A stretch of 64,000 nucleotides of DNA from Micrasema longulum. Taxonomy: Eukaryota > Arthropoda > Insecta > Trichoptera > Brachycentridae. The stretch spans positions 62,001 through 126,000 of the forward strand of contig JAGVSM010004977.1 in NCBI GenBank assembly GCA_022494885.1, in the 5' to 3' direction. Position numbers and translations under genes: made by a program. Every line of letters starts with the position of its first letter. Positions within the stretch are counted from its first letter, which is position 1. Below the pieces are notes generated by a model that worked only from the letters and a program-made list of their open reading frames with translations, had not been told where the DNA came from and did not search any database. Shown here piece after piece: positions 1 through 12,699 of the stretch.

Positions 1-554
1 AACACAACAAACATAATAAAAAAAACACGAATATTTACAATGGGATCCTTGAGGCCTTGAATAAAGAAAGATTCCTTGGGTGATCAGAGGTAGAACGTCC
101 GAATACCACTCCCGTAAGGGGAAGACAAAACAAATTAACGTGTTCTATTGCAGTAAAAACAAATATTTCATATCGACCCTCCGAGGAATCGGTACTATGA
201 TCTCATACATGGTAGGCAGTTTTATCTCTAGGTACTCGACACCTTTTTCAGGATTTTCACCTGAAAGTAGCCATCGAGTCGGACACATGTTCAGGATTTT
301 AGTTCTTTTTCACGCACGTCATTGTGTTTTATCCGCCCGGACTGAATCTCAATCAAAAATCTGCCCGGTTTTTGTAAAGGTTTTCTGATCTGTGTAATTC
401 GGGCATTAGACCATCTATCTTTGTCATGTGTCAGGCGCAAAGTTCATCGTGTAAACACATAACCACTAACTGCTGACGGAGGCTCACGATTCACCATAGA
501 TATTGTATATTTTATTTATTTATTTATCATAATATATACACTAGTTCTAGTTAC
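1..554. other. no recognised gene
   Basis: The only long frame (80-388) shows no family signature and no coding-like composition. I see nothing else. Confidence 0.4.
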
Positions 555-690
555 GAGGAGAACCCTTTCAATACCCATTCACCGCTCTTGTTGTTTTGCT
601 TCCTCTTTCACAGTGATAGCTGCTTGACTATGGAATAATCTACCCTTTAATGTCATTTAATCACCGAATATGGAGCAAAGTTTAAACGCA
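555..690 (+). pseudogene. LINE C-terminal relic
   Basis: One frame reads TLSIPIHRS...ASSFTVIAA, stop, LWNNLPFNV. The same coding tail occurs at 5225-5390 and 39830-39990, so it is a short dead fragment of one LINE lineage. Confidence 0.7.
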
Positions 691-699
691 TTCAAAAAC

Positions 700-1010
700 T
701 AAAAATCCACAAATTAACCACTTTCTAGAGGGTAGAGAAGATTCAGAATACCACCCCAGCAGTGCGATTCTGAACACTTTCTCTATCCCCCAGAGCGCGA
801 AGTGCGATTACCACCGTAGTCTTTTAACACAAGCCATTCGCCTTGCAATCGCAACAATACCAGGGCCTCGATTATGATGGTAAGATAAAGCCATCATACC
901 TTCACCTTGACGGTATAGTTGAAGATAAATTCTCTCTAGCGATTACGAAGATACATTACCGACCCTCCACTTTCAAGTTTTGGATAGGTACACCAATATG
1001 AAACAAGGTA
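700..1010. repeat. relics of two MITE-like families
   Basis: 700-770 matches the right arm of the element at 41961-42345 (AAATTAACCACT...). 860-1010 (ATACCTTCACCTTGACGG..., TTACGAAGATACA) matches the repeat at 37430-37620 and 46850-46930. Confidence 0.55.
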
Positions 1011-1403
1011 TGAATTGATATTGGTTTGGGCGAATGAGACAATCCATTTTACTTCTACTCAGCTCCACTATCCAATTTTTATAGCCTTTTTGAACATTTT
1101 CTCATTTCTAATGGTTTTTATAGACAGAGGAAGTAGGTTATAGATTTCAATTGCATAACACTCGAAATACCTTTGTCCGAAATTGGTATTAGTATGTATT
1201 TGTTTGTTTAAAACAAAATAACCATACTACGTCGCCATCGCCATAAGAACAGGCATTTAAGAAGCAAGTGGCGTTGTCTCTCATGACTCGCTATGTCACA
1301 CTTGCCATTTCCACCTAGATTATGCTATATTCATACCTTTTGTTAATTATACACTTAATTTAAGTCAATTTTAAGAATGTTTAGATTAAGTATAACTCAT
1401 TAA

Positions 1404-1480
1404 TACCAATCTATTAGGGCTTACTTAAGCCTGTTGATTGACTTAAATTATTTTTTTTAATAAATAAAAAAATATATATA
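1404..1480. repeat. shared LINE-like 3' tail
   Basis: AATACCAATC...AGGGCTT...GCCTGT...GATTG and an A/T tail, matched at 63374-63440. The downstream sequence to about 2030 is AT-rich with no gene. Confidence 0.5.
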
Positions 1481-2034
1481 AGCATAAGAATCGTCTTTTC
1501 TTCGCATAGGGATTGTTGAAGGACTGGAAGTTGATACATGCTACTTTTTATCCCGAAAAAATATATCATTTCACCTAGAAAATTCTTATCACTAAACGAC
1601 AAAAATCATTTATTCATTGTTTACATTATTCAATGCGATCGAAGTCGCGAGTAAAAGCCAGTAACATATAAATAGATTGAAACCCATAAACACTGGTGTA
1701 CCCTCCTAGACAGGGTACACCATACACCATGCACACGAAACACGAAGTTCTGTGAGGAATGACTGTAGCGGTGTTTCAAAAGTATTTTCTTTTCACGGGA
1801 CCAAAGCTATATAAATTAGTGCCTTACATCTGGAAAAACGAATGTAGAACATGTTTTGGGAAAAAAAATGCCAAATGGTTGACAGACATGGGAAGCAAAG
1901 AGTCAGAAAATTTGTTGACAATTATAACTTAATTTGTACCTATATGTTATATACATACTTATATATTATGTACATATTTATTATATTATATTCGTACTTA
2001 TATGTTACATTCATACTTATTATATTTATTTATG

Positions 2035-3090
2035 TATACTTTTACATTGTTTGTATTCTTTTTTATACAGAATAATGTTCCCTCACTGGGGTGTCCCGTG
2101 CCGAGGGAAACATTTTACAAAATGTAAAACATGCCTTAAATTAGCTATTTAGCAAAGTTAACATAATAATAACAATAAAAAAAACGTAATTAACCTAATT
2201 ATCATTAACAAAATAAACGATAAAAAACTAAAATAATCATAAAAAAACATAACCAATTTATATAGACCAATAGAGCAAATTTCATAAACAGTACACACAT
2301 TTTACCTATTTGGCTTGATCCACTCGTCGATCCGTGTGCAACCCACCTCCACTATCCATTTCTTAATAGCAATTTTATATTGTGAGAATTTACTAATTGT
2401 CCTTATGGATAATGGAAGTAAATTGTACACTTTAACCGAGTAGTAGGCCAATCCTCTTTGACCGAAGCTTGTATTTATTTTTTTGCAGCATCAGGGTGGA
2501 GTATCTAGTAACTCTTGTATTTGTAACGGAAGGTAGAGAATAATGTTTACGTGCGTATAGTAACAAAGCTTTTTCATAAAGTTGTTTTATAGATTTTACA
2601 TTAAGATTTTCAAATATACCGAGGGAGCTAGTTTTGATTGGGACTCTTAAGATAATTTTTATTAAAGCGTTTTGTGCAATTATTATTTGCTTGATCGGTG
2701 TGTCATTTGCACATCCCCATTCAATTATCCCATATTCCAAAACTGATTGAGTTATTGCGTAATATATTTTTACAAGTTATTTTTGGCTAATTATATTTCT
2801 TATAGTTTTAAAAAAGTCCATTTGTTTTTTCAACTTATTTTTAATATGTCCGATTTGACTAGTCCATCTTAAATTCCCATCTATATAAATTCCCAAATAT
2901 TTCATTGAATCTACTCTGTCCAACGATTTACAAATACATTTAAATGTATAGTTTTGCAAATACAGCCCTATGTTACAATTATTTTTGCCGCAACATATCG
3001 GTTCCTTGGAACAGACATTTCCTATATAGGAACCGATAGATCCTCCCAAGTATTCCACTATACCGCACTCCTTCACTCGCTTGATTTATC
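2035..3090 (-). pseudogene. LINE 3' end (reverse transcriptase C-terminus plus 3' UTR), frameshifted
   Basis: Two minus-strand frames carry LINE reverse-transcriptase thumb features: YLGIYIDGNLRWTSQIGHIK (about 2830-2920) and MEYGIIEWGCA...IAQNALIKIILRVPIK (about 2640-2740), in the style of CR1/jockey-like elements. A frameshift at about 2760 breaks it. The 3' UTR (CCTCACTGGGGTGTCCCGTG) spans 2040-2400 and recurs at 57720-58110 and, inverted, at 59385-59680. Confidence 0.8.
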
Positions 3091-3184
3091 CTTAGTGGTT
3101 AAGTAGAATATTTGTTTGTAATTTGGCTTATGTGATTTTTTTAATATATAAATAAATAAATAAAAATAAATGAACAGCGATATA

Positions 3185-3760
3185 TATAGTTGGATAATTT
3201 ATATAGCGCCATTTTTGTGAAAATCACCTCAAGGGCGCTGTACAATTAATAAATATCCCAGTACGTCTTGCAGCTACAGAGCGCATGGACGGTTGGGATT
3301 CTAGTTCCTCATTTTCAATTAAGATCAATCAAAACTTATAACAGATAGGAGCTAGATTACAGGACGTCTTGCAGCTACAGAGCGCATAGACAGTTAGAAA
3401 TTTAGCCCCCATTTACACATTTAAAAAATTGACATATAAATTTAGTGTATTAAAAAAAATAAAAAATATGAATAATAAAAAGGAGTAAGATTACAACACG
3501 CCTTGCAGCTACTAAGCGCATGGACGATTGGAATTCTAGACCCCGTTTACAAAATTTAGGTATTTTAAAAGTTGATATATGAAAGCTAGATAACCAATCA
3601 TCGTGCAGCTACAAAGCACGTGGACGAGTGGAATTCTAGCGAAGTTGGAATGATATCAATTAATTTACAAAAAAATAGAGCATAGTAGAAAGTTTGTCAA
3701 GTGTTCATGCCAAGAAGTAAGCAATAAAAAACTAAATAAATAAAGCACTGTATCAACTCC
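3185..3760 (+). repeat. repeat with internal tandem motif TCTTGCAGCTAC
   Basis: Starts with a GCGCC...GGGCGC stem-like segment (3206-3240), then four spaced copies (about 3262, 3362, 3497, 3600) of CTTGCAGCTACAGAGCGCAT plus GGAC...GAATTCTAG. The same arrangement, with three copies, is at 56445-56920. No coding capacity. Family not recognised. Confidence 0.75.
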
Positions 3761-3764
3761 ATGG

Positions 3765-4385
3765 TTAAAAAAAAGGGAGATAGATGTCCGAAGAGAATCT
3801 TTTGTAGACAGTAGGTAGATACCGTCACCATGTGGTCCACTGGCTGCTGGAGAATTTCTGGAAACGCACGTGTGTAGACTGGGAGATTATACCTATTGTT
3901 CCAAGGACTTGGTGTCCATTTTGGTACGTATTATTTCATTTTATGAGACGCAACATTCCTGTTCAATTCACTTTTTTACATGAATATTACACAAACGCGT
4001 GTATGAGCGGTTTGATTTATCATTTTGTATGTTATTAGAAGGCAGATATTTGAAATATTATGTATTTATCAATAAATGTCAGTTCACTTTTAGTAGCACT
4101 GTTGTAATTTATTAATTATGGGTGTAGTGTTCCAAATAGCAAAATTTAGGCACTTTTGCGTCAAAAGCTGATGCATTCTTAAACGGTTTTAATAATTTAC
4201 ATAAAATTTTACGATTTAAAGGTTATTGGCTCACTATTTTTTGAAAGTTTCCATTGTTCACCATTTGTCACATCTTTTATTTATAAGAATATAAGCTACG
4301 GTTGGATAGGAACTATATTTCTCGCCCAGCCCGTACGGTGACTGAGCGCGATATTTACTGCATTAACGTTTCAAAATAGGTAGAT
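3765..4385. other. no recognised gene
   Basis: AT-rich spacer. The 68-codon frame at 3832 has no recognisable domain. Confidence 0.4.
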
Positions 4386-4389
4386 CATT

Positions 4390-5690
4390 TTGCCGAACCC
4401 TGTATATGTATATTTACGTGGCCGTCGTCAATGCGTTAAAATGGCAGATGTCTTTTCAGATTGGATTGATCTTACCGCCGGTGTGCCACAAGGGGGTACT
4501 TTCTTCACTTTTATTTTCCCTTTTTATCAATCCAATAACAAAAAGCCTCCCCTGTTCGTACAATTTATATGCCGATGATTTGCAATTGTATATTCATTTC
4601 GAGCCCGTCGACATTGTTGAAACACATAGAGTAATGTCACTTGTACTCGAGCATATCTCTTCATGGACTAAAAAACATGGACTTCTCATAAATCCAACAA
4701 AAACCCAATTGTATTTGTTGGTAGTAAACAAATGTATTCAAAAGTGAATTTTTCCACCATTCCTCTTTTCAAAATAGATGGTACAGAAATTCCATTCATG
4801 ACTTCAGTCAAAACGTAGGTATTTTCATTCATAAGCATTTAGGGTGGCACGATCAAGTTAACGAAGTTAGTCGTAAACTTTTTAGCAGTTTGCACTCACT
4901 TAAAAGATTACAGAATTTCTTGCCAATTAATGTTAAGCAAACATTAGTCCAGAGCTTACCTCTTCCACTCCTTGACTACGCGGATGTATGTTATCCAGAT
5001 GCTAACTCTGAATTGCTTGATATGTAAGAACGATTGCAGAATATTTGTATTCGTTATATCTTTAATCTTCGCAAATTTGACCACATAACGGAGTATCGCA
5101 CGCAACTACACTAGCTCAGTATCAGGTATAGAAGAAACATTCACATTCTATCACTTCTTCACAATATTTTAAATAATCCCACATAGCCTGTTTATCTGAG
5201 AGAGCTCATCCAATCTATTTTACAACACGGACTATCTCTTCGTTTTAGTAACGAGAGAACCCTTTTAATACCCTGTCATCGCTCTAATTTTCTTGCCTCC
5301 TCTTTCACAGTGGTAGCCGCTCGATTGTGGAATAATCTACCCACTAATGTTAGAGACGCTCCCTCCTTTATTTACATTTAAGTCAAGATTAAAATGTCAC
5401 TATCTAAATATTTAAATTGTTCCTTTATCCTTCTTCTTCCCTTCCCATCCCCTCTCCTCTCTTCATAGTAGTATTACTTTTTTTATATATATATATTTTT
5501 TTGTTAATCTTTGCTTTTAATTTTTGTATAAAATTGTAAGATTCAATATGTCCATGTATTTATAATTTTCTCAGACTGAACTGTTTGGGTAGGTTGGAAG
5601 AAATTGCCTTAAGGCGATATGCCCGCCCTTATATGTATATATATTGTATATGTATATAAAGTGTCGAATAACATAAAAATAAAATATATG
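4390..5690 (+). pseudogene. LINE reverse-transcriptase relic, 3' half
   Basis: AGVPQGG (about 4470-4495), then after a frameshift LLFSLFINPI and YADDLQLY (about 4520-4590), the reverse-transcriptase B and C motifs. The thumb and tail follow, ending in SNFLASSFTVVAARLWNNLP (about 5285-5345), with many frameshifts and stops. The 3' UTR reaches about 5690. Clade jockey/CR1-like by motif style. Confidence 0.85.
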
Positions 5691-6648
5691 TACATAGAGT
5701 ATTTAAATAAACAATGAAAGTACGTTAAGAAGAATCACAAGTAAACATTGTTCGTTATAAATGCGTACGGTTTGGACCCAAATTGAACTAAATTACAGAG
5801 GGAAGGTATTCCCCTAAGCACTGATATCATTATTGAAATAAAGTTTTGGGTAACATAATAACATTCGGGTTTGCTGTAGGATCCAATAACTCCCTCGGGG
5901 AATCCCCGAACAATATCGGCCCGTCAAAATTCGGAACGAAGTAAGAGGCTTTTACTTTAAGTAAGTATAATGCCTGTGACTGTGTCTGGCGGGTGAAGAT
6001 ACAGCTGCGCGTGGCTGCGTCAAAATAAGATAGTGTTTATTTATTTTTATTAAAACTATTGATTGTATGTAAACAGTTCATTAATTTAAAATATAAAAAG
6101 TATGTTCACTTTCGAATTTTCAGAGGCAGCGAATCAATTTATTCTCTTCAAATTTATATACCTAAATACTACTATGGTCAAAGCACAAGTAAATGACCAT
6201 TGGTTAATAAAACACAATATACTCGTAATAAGAATTGCTACATGTGTCCAGTCAAAAAACTTTTAACACTAGAAACTTTGACAAAAGTAGTAGGCGGACA
6301 CATCTTTTGGTTAGAAACAAAACTATCAGTTTCGAACTGTGTGTTGTCAAAGGGTAATAATGCGTCTTCCCGTTATTGTTCTGAGATTGATAGTGTTTTT
6401 ATAAGGAAAGGTGTGGTAAGTGTTTAATTTGATGCTATTTCTTATGCAATTATTTGAATATATCCATATTCTAATGTGTTAGGGTGTTTTATAATGTTAT
6501 GATGTAACTAAATCTGAGTATTATTTTTACTGGGGTAGTAGTGGACATTCACTGGTGATTCTGCTATTCTTTTAGATTAATATAAATTATAACTGTAATA
6601 CTCGTATTTCATTAAAAAAATTAAAGTACTTAAAGTAATGTGTTTTTT
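5691..6648. other. no recognised gene
   Basis: AT-rich; a 75-codon frame at 6200 shows no family match I recognise. Confidence 0.4.
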
Positions 6649-6900
6649 AATATTATGTATCTTTTTTGGGTGATACCGTGTATGTTGGATTTGATCCGAC
6701 GTTTCGGCTACCATTGCAGGAGCCATCTTCAGGGAAAACTGTGTGTTTTATAAAGAAATGTATGTGTTTACTAGTACATAAACACATACATTTCTTTATA
6801 AAACACACAGTTTTCCCTGAAGATGGCTCCTGCAATGGTAGCTGAAACGTCGGATCAAATCCAACATACACGGTATCACCCAAAAAAGATACATAATATT
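6649..6900. repeat. near-perfect 122-bp inverted repeat with hammerhead-like cores
   Basis: Arms 6649-6770 and 6779-6900, 8-bp spacer, one mismatch noticed. Each arm contains CTGAAGA (6817-6823 plus; 6726-6732 minus), a GGCT...AGCC stem and GAAACGTC (6844-6851 plus; 6698-6705 minus), the order of the hammerhead-ribozyme core with a minimal stem III. The 76-aa ORF here only reflects the palindrome. Confidence 0.9.
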
Positions 6901-7247
6901 GATAACAGTGACCGTGAAAACCTTCGCACCTGTGTTTTTTATTGTTTTCTTTTATTTTGTACGCTTAATTAATGAAATGTATACCTTTAATGTGGATTTC
7001 ACTACAAGCTGAACCTTAAACGGTCATTCATTGGTGTTTTGACCCTATATAAACTCAAAATCAGATAGTTTAAAGTTGTGACTATTTTATCCTCAGAGTA
7101 ATAACTAGAGCTTCGAGACTCCGAAACTTCGAGACTATTCGATATTAGTATCGATAATTCGTATAAAAAATAGCGAATGTAGTAAATAAATCACAACATC
7201 GGGATCATTTTCTATTTTCGCTATTTTTGCGAGTCCGCGTGTGAGAA

Positions 7248-7950
7248 TCTTTATATATATATAATTCTTCTGTACATGTGATGTCACTAAACTTCTCCAA
7301 ACGGCTTAACCGATTTGCGTGCGGTTTTCAGCGCAGTGAATATCTTTGCACTGCGCGTGTTCGTAGATATTAAAATTTTCAATCGATTATGTGAAAAAAA
7401 AAGTTGGAAGCATAAATCTTTTTTTCATCGATCTACCAGGGTTGCTTTCGAAGAAAATGCAAATACAAAAAAAATGGGAAAATGCTGTTTTTTGTGTTTA
7501 CAAAAAGTCTGTTTTTGAATGTTTACAAACAACATTTGCTTTTAATGAATCCCAATCAGGTTCTTTCTTTTCATTACTTATAATGTATTCCCATTTATTT
7601 CTTTTTACTGGTTTTTTGGTTATTCTAAAATAATATTAACTGACATTCAATACGTTTTTAAACATCGCATTTATAAATAAAGTGCACCCTCTTGGTGAGA
7701 AGAGCCGAGTTTGACATTTGCAAAAAGAATTCTTCATTTAAAAATTAATTATTTTATGTTTTGGAACTCAGCCATAAACAAGTACCTAGGTACCTACTTA
7801 AATTCAATATTTGAATATTAATAATTTTTAGTTTTTTAATTCAATCATAAACAAGTACCTAGGTACCTATTTATCAATGAAAAGTGTTTTTTAAGCTAAT
7901 AACAGGCAAGCCAAAGTTCGAGCAGAACAACGTCTGTCGGGTCCGCTAGT
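7248..7950 (+). mobile_element. non-autonomous Helitron
   Basis: The 5' end TCTTTATATATATATAATTC followed by CTTCTGTACATGTG and a TTAACCGATTTGCGTG segment, and the 3' end GTCTGTCGGGTCCGCTAGT ending in CTAGT (CTRRT), are typical of insect Helitrons. It follows an A as expected. No Rep/helicase frame. Internally ACAAGTACCTAGGTACCTA occurs twice (about 7778 and 7850). Confidence 0.8.
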
Positions 7951-7964
7951 GTATAATATAATAG

Positions 7965-8720
7965 TAACTGCAGAGATCTAAGAATCACTTTCGACTCACG
8001 TTTTACATTTTCCACTACTTTTAATAATATCAAAGAAAAAGTCCTAAAGATGCTCGGATTCATTTACAGAATATGTAAACCTTTTAAATTTAAATTTATT
8101 TATTTTATAAACGTTTATGTACATTTCAAAATACTCAATGCATACATAACACGAAAAAATTCATACTAAAATTTAAATATACAATGATGGTAAAATAAAA
8201 ATACCCAGTAATTATAGAGAAAGAATGCTATCCTCTCTGAATTTTTTTTCACTAATATGAAAGATGTCGATATCCGAAGAGATACGGTTGAGTAAAGACA
8301 TTGCTTTTCCTACTGGCATTACCATCGGCAGGCTGGTTCTGCAATCAGGAAGATAAAACAGATTAAGCTGCCTATGTCTAAGGTAGTCATGTCATAAATA
8401 TGTAGATATCATGGATAATTTGTTTACTATTCACTAGTCCGTGGTAATCTGGAATTTGGATGTGTAGTCTGGTCACCACATTAATTTAATTTAATCTATG
8501 CAAAAAAATCTTCTTAGCCTAACATTTAAATTTAACCTGGGCAGAACCCTTCAGTCTTATGATCAGCGCCTAGAACATTTTGAACTGGATAAGTTGGAGT
8601 TTAGGAGACAGATTTTAGACTTGATGTATCTTTATAGTATAATTAATTGTAATATTGACTTTACCTACGAATGTCCCCAGTCGACGATTGAGATTATACG
8701 CTAATTATCTTCCAACTTTC
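7965..8720 (+). pseudogene. LINE relic split by a later insertion
   Basis: 7965-8085 reads NLRITFDSRFTFSTTFNNIK...MLGFIYRICKPF (thumb region). 8490-8704 continues RLEHFELDKLEFRRQILDLM. About 400 bp between (8085-8490) looks like an unrelated 3'-UTR-type fragment on the other strand. Confidence 0.7.
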
Positions 8721-8789
8721 AGTAATAATATGGCGCACTTTAATGCATTGTCACGTAGGTATGTTAAGATTGTGTAATTATGGAGAAAT

Positions 8790-9005
8790 ATTGATTGACA
8801 CAACAGAGTAGATAAGTAAAGGGTTATTTAATAAGAGTAATAGAATTAATGAACTTTAAACATAAAACAAATTTTATTTTACATAAAACGGATATTTTTA
8901 AATCATGTTAAATAATATTCGATCTTTTAAAGATAATGTCGGTCAAATGACCGCGATAAAGTTGTTTGATCCGAGATCCAATTTTCATTAGTTCTCTCAT
9001 TAAAT
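8790..9005. repeat. repeat shared, inverted, with 49630-49910
   Basis: TTGATTGACACAACAGAGTAGATAAGTAAAG, TTAATGAACTTTAAAC, ACATAAAACGGATAT and the ATTTTCATTAGTTCTC end all recur in reverse order and strand in htt intron 8. Confidence 0.75.
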
Positions 9006-10985
9006 GAGCAAAGTAGGGTAAACAAATTTACTACCCTGGCAACACTAACGAAATGTTCATTTTGTTTTTTCGACAATCTGACTGATGAAAAATAATTCAA
9101 TTTTTAAGTAATGCATTTGCTACATACACATTCATTTGCTAATTACACATGAAATTTGATTGAATCATGTTTCTTTAAGATCCTTGCAGTATTTCTACAC
9201 TTTAAAATAATACAACACGGCATAGTTGATTTCAAATCAGGAGTTGCGTACTGAGCGACGTCTACAAAGAAACTAATGGGTCAAAACGTAAACCTACTCA
9301 TTTATGAGTAGTTGAGTCGCCTTCTGTTTGATGTGCGTAAGCGGCTTCTGAACTATTCTTAATTCTATGCTTAAGACAATAATTTAAACTAAGTTAAATA
9401 TGGCAAATTTAAAAGATAAGAAATAAAAAGTATGTCAATAAAATAAAATTAATGAAATATTTGCTTCTCTCAATATTTCTATGATTTTTTGCTTAGATTT
9501 ACATACATTGTCATAAAAATATCAGCCTCTGTAAATCTATTGTTATATTGCTCGCATATTCTAGGTATTGTAGATGGTTTTAAATAGTTTGTTGACGCGT
9601 TGTCTGTGTAAAACAGAAGATTTTGTCTTGTCGGTCTAGATGGCACACGGAATGGAAGTCTTTCAAGTAGATAATTAATTTATGATGAAGTGAATGCCTA
9701 TTCAATAATTCAGTTAAATTACGTGCTAGCAACGCGTTCTCTACCCCCATGAGAGCGTTCAGAGTCGCACTGCCGGTCTCAGAATTTCGATTTCTCGAGA
9801 GTCTCGATATTGAAAATGTCTCGATTCTCGAAAATTCGAAAGTCAAGTCTCGAATGGACGCTCTAGTAATAATGCGCTGGCAGCTGAGATTTTATTTATA
9901 GTGCGAAAAGTGTTTTGTACCGCGTTTTGCCACCACGTATTCGCAGTTTGCTAATATTATTCCAGTACATTTCGTTAGGGTTTTAATACACATTTAGTTA
10001 TTACAATTATTGAAATAAACAAGGTAGTTTAAGTTCACTTGCTTTGTTGGGAATTATTACAAAAGTAATTACTCCCATGAGAATATTACAATACCATAAT
10101 TTCAATTCTGAAGAATTACAAAATATCAGCTTTTACAGCATTTGTAGATAGAAATTAAAATACTGGAAAATATAAACTCCAAACCGTCATCATTTTAAAA
10201 CAACAAGATAAAAAGAAAAACAAGAATAGCTGAATTAAATATTAAAAATATATCTTACTTTTAGATTTTTTTCAATCAAACGAGGAAGTTTATAGAAATT
10301 ACACTTTTAAGAACAATACCCGCACATCGGGCAATCAGATACTTTTGACAGCTTACAACAATAGTGTTGCAATCTTTAGAATAATTTTCTGTCAGATGCA
10401 TAAATAGAAACGGGTTTTCTAAATTAACTTAGACTAAATAGCTTGATGATACAATAATGCAGAATGGACGTGCGTTACCTGATATTCGATAAGATATAAC
10501 TGCCGTGTGTTTAAGATAAAAATTAACTGCCGGGAATTTTGCGTTCAGAGAATCTTTTAATTACCCCCGGGGCCCGGAGACATGGCTTTCGAAGAAACTT
10601 CCAACCAGCGGCCACTGTTAAAGTTTTTATAAAATTTAAATACATATAATTCAAATACATTTTTATTATAAACCTTTATCAAATTATATATTTTTACATT
10701 TGTTATTATTATATACATTCAAACAAAACTTAAATTCATACAATTGTTATTACGTTATACTTACATAATTTTAATTCAAACTCTTTTATTCCCATTAATT
10801 GCACTTGTATATAACATAGAAATTTGTTTAGTCTCTCACCAGTCGGACGATGTCAGTCATGACGAAACCTGGTCAGTATATTTATTATTATAATTAAAAT
10901 GCAGTTCCACCAAGAAACGAAGATAGAAAAACTCAATCTAATAAATAAATAATTTAGCATTGTGTAGATTATTGTTGTAGCATTA
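9006..10985. other. no recognised gene
   Basis: AT-rich, no coding signature. 9340-9380 resembles 50095-50130 (ACTATTCTTAATTCTATG), a relic related to the preceding repeat. Confidence 0.4.
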
Positions 10986-10989
10986 TTAT

Positions 10990-11420
10990 ATGAGACAACT
11001 GTGCCTGACTGACGAGAGGAGTGTGCTTGTTACACGACAACGCCTGTCCTCACACAGCCTTAGCCATCAAGGTGCTCTTGGACTCCTTTGGTTGGGATGT
11101 TTTGAACCACCAACCGGATTCTCCTGACTTGACACCTTCAGATTATCATCTTTCTACCTTCCTGAAGGCACACATGGGTGATATCAAATTTTCAACCGAC
11201 GAGCGGGTGCAGAAAGGTTCTGAGTGGGGGAGCTGGTGGATTTGAGAAGGGTATAAATAAGCTTGTGCCACAGCTCACCACATGCATTGAACAGAATGGC
11301 GATTATTTGGAAAAATAGTCAACAAGTGTATCAACAATGCACAATACGTTTTTCCGGGTAATTATGCCGTGTGTCGTTCATACTATTGACCGGCGATTCG
11401 GATCGCATTACAGCGTCCTT
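10990..11420 (+). pseudogene. mariner transposase, C-terminal fragment
   Basis: LLHDNACPHTA...FGWDVLNHQPDSPDLTPSDYH is the mariner catalytic region (second and third D, usually HDNARPH and SPDLAPSDYH), followed by NKLVPQLTTCIEQNGDY, the normal C-terminus, in another frame. The N-terminal half is missing. Confidence 0.85.
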
Positions 11421-11424
11421 CATC

Positions 11425-12695
11425 TGGTTTCTTTGCAAATCTAAAATATGTTTTATTTGTGTTTACATACTCATGTTTTTGTAAATTTTTTAACAGTGCA
11501 GTATATTACGATCATTCGTTTTTTGTGTATTTATTTAATTATTAAAAAAATATTTACTATAGTCTATAGTCATGATTTTTGTATTTTTTTATTTGTGTAA
11601 ATTTCTTGTATATTTTGTAGACACTGTATTTTTTAGTAAAAAGCAGAGGCATTGAGGGACCCTGATGGGTGGAGATGACGTGTTGGCCTCTGTCCATACA
11701 TCCTCCTTGCCCCTCATTAATCTGCATAGAGTTTGTATTCCTTGGAAATGCTAAATGCCCAGCTGACAGAGTCCCTCAGGACTCTTTAACAGCTGCGGGT
11801 GGATGATGAGCTTTGAAATCCCTTCGCCTTATTTGTTTTCTTCTTTATTCCTTCGATTTAACGCGAACAGAAGGAAGTGTCGAAAATGCTCACATTCATC
11901 TACTTGACATTCAATTTTGAAGCCTTGTAATCAAATAAAATAATATATGTAAGGACAATATCTTGTACAACAGAAAATTTTCTTTTGAATGTTTTAACTT
12001 TTACTACTTTTTTAGTTTCAGTGTTCATTTTTTAATTAAATATATATACTCGTATATTTGGCATTTGTGCGGATGTTGGGCCACCGGGAACTGGCAGTAG
12101 CTTGTTACTTGACCTAATGTCTGCACAGTAGTTAAGTATGTGAGGTGTACTAATAATATAATGTTGTTTTCTTTTTCCTCTTTCTTTTTTTTCTTACTAT
12201 TATTTATGTATAATATATCTGTGTGGATTTAAGTATGAATATGTATTATTTTATGTGTATATTTTTTAGACACCATAAGTATATAATATAAAATCATGTA
12301 AATGAATGCCTCGACACGGGTTGTGCCCAATGAGGTATTCATATTTTAAAAAAGTGTTAAAAAATAAATAAAAATTTGGAAAAAACAGACACAACTTATG
12401 TTAACACATAATACTTGAAGTTTATAAGCCTAGACTTCGATATAGAAATATTGACAAATACAATAGTTTTATTTATTTACATGAAAAGGGTATAGGTATA
12501 TACATAAAAAGTATTTATTTTTCATATAGCAAAAATAAAACGCTACTAATTTTTAATAAATATATTTAAAGTAAATTTGATTTTTCTAAATGCTTTTTAC
12601 AGAATATTAATAACAATAGTTTATCCTTATAAATATTTATTTAATTTTAAAATGACCTTTGAAAAATAGCACTGAAAGAAAATAAAAAGTAAAAC
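11425..12695. other. AT-rich spacer with LINE-3'-UTR-like patches
   Basis: 11640-11880 is a GC-richer patch without ORF. 12060-12350, with TGCCTCGACACGGGTTGTGCCC and a poly-A-like end, resembles a LINE 3' UTR. No gene is recognised. Confidence 0.4.
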
Positions 12696-12699
12696 TCAC

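Noticed and set aside
80..388. 102-codon ORF near the window start
   Set aside because: No recognised domain, no splice context, and surrounded by repeat relics.
1851..2152. Overlapping Tyr/Ile-rich ORFs
   Set aside because: Translation of AT-rich low-complexity sequence and a LINE 3' UTR.
6653..6883. 76-codon minus-strand ORF
   Set aside because: It spans a near-perfect palindrome, so its halves mirror each other; no protein feature.
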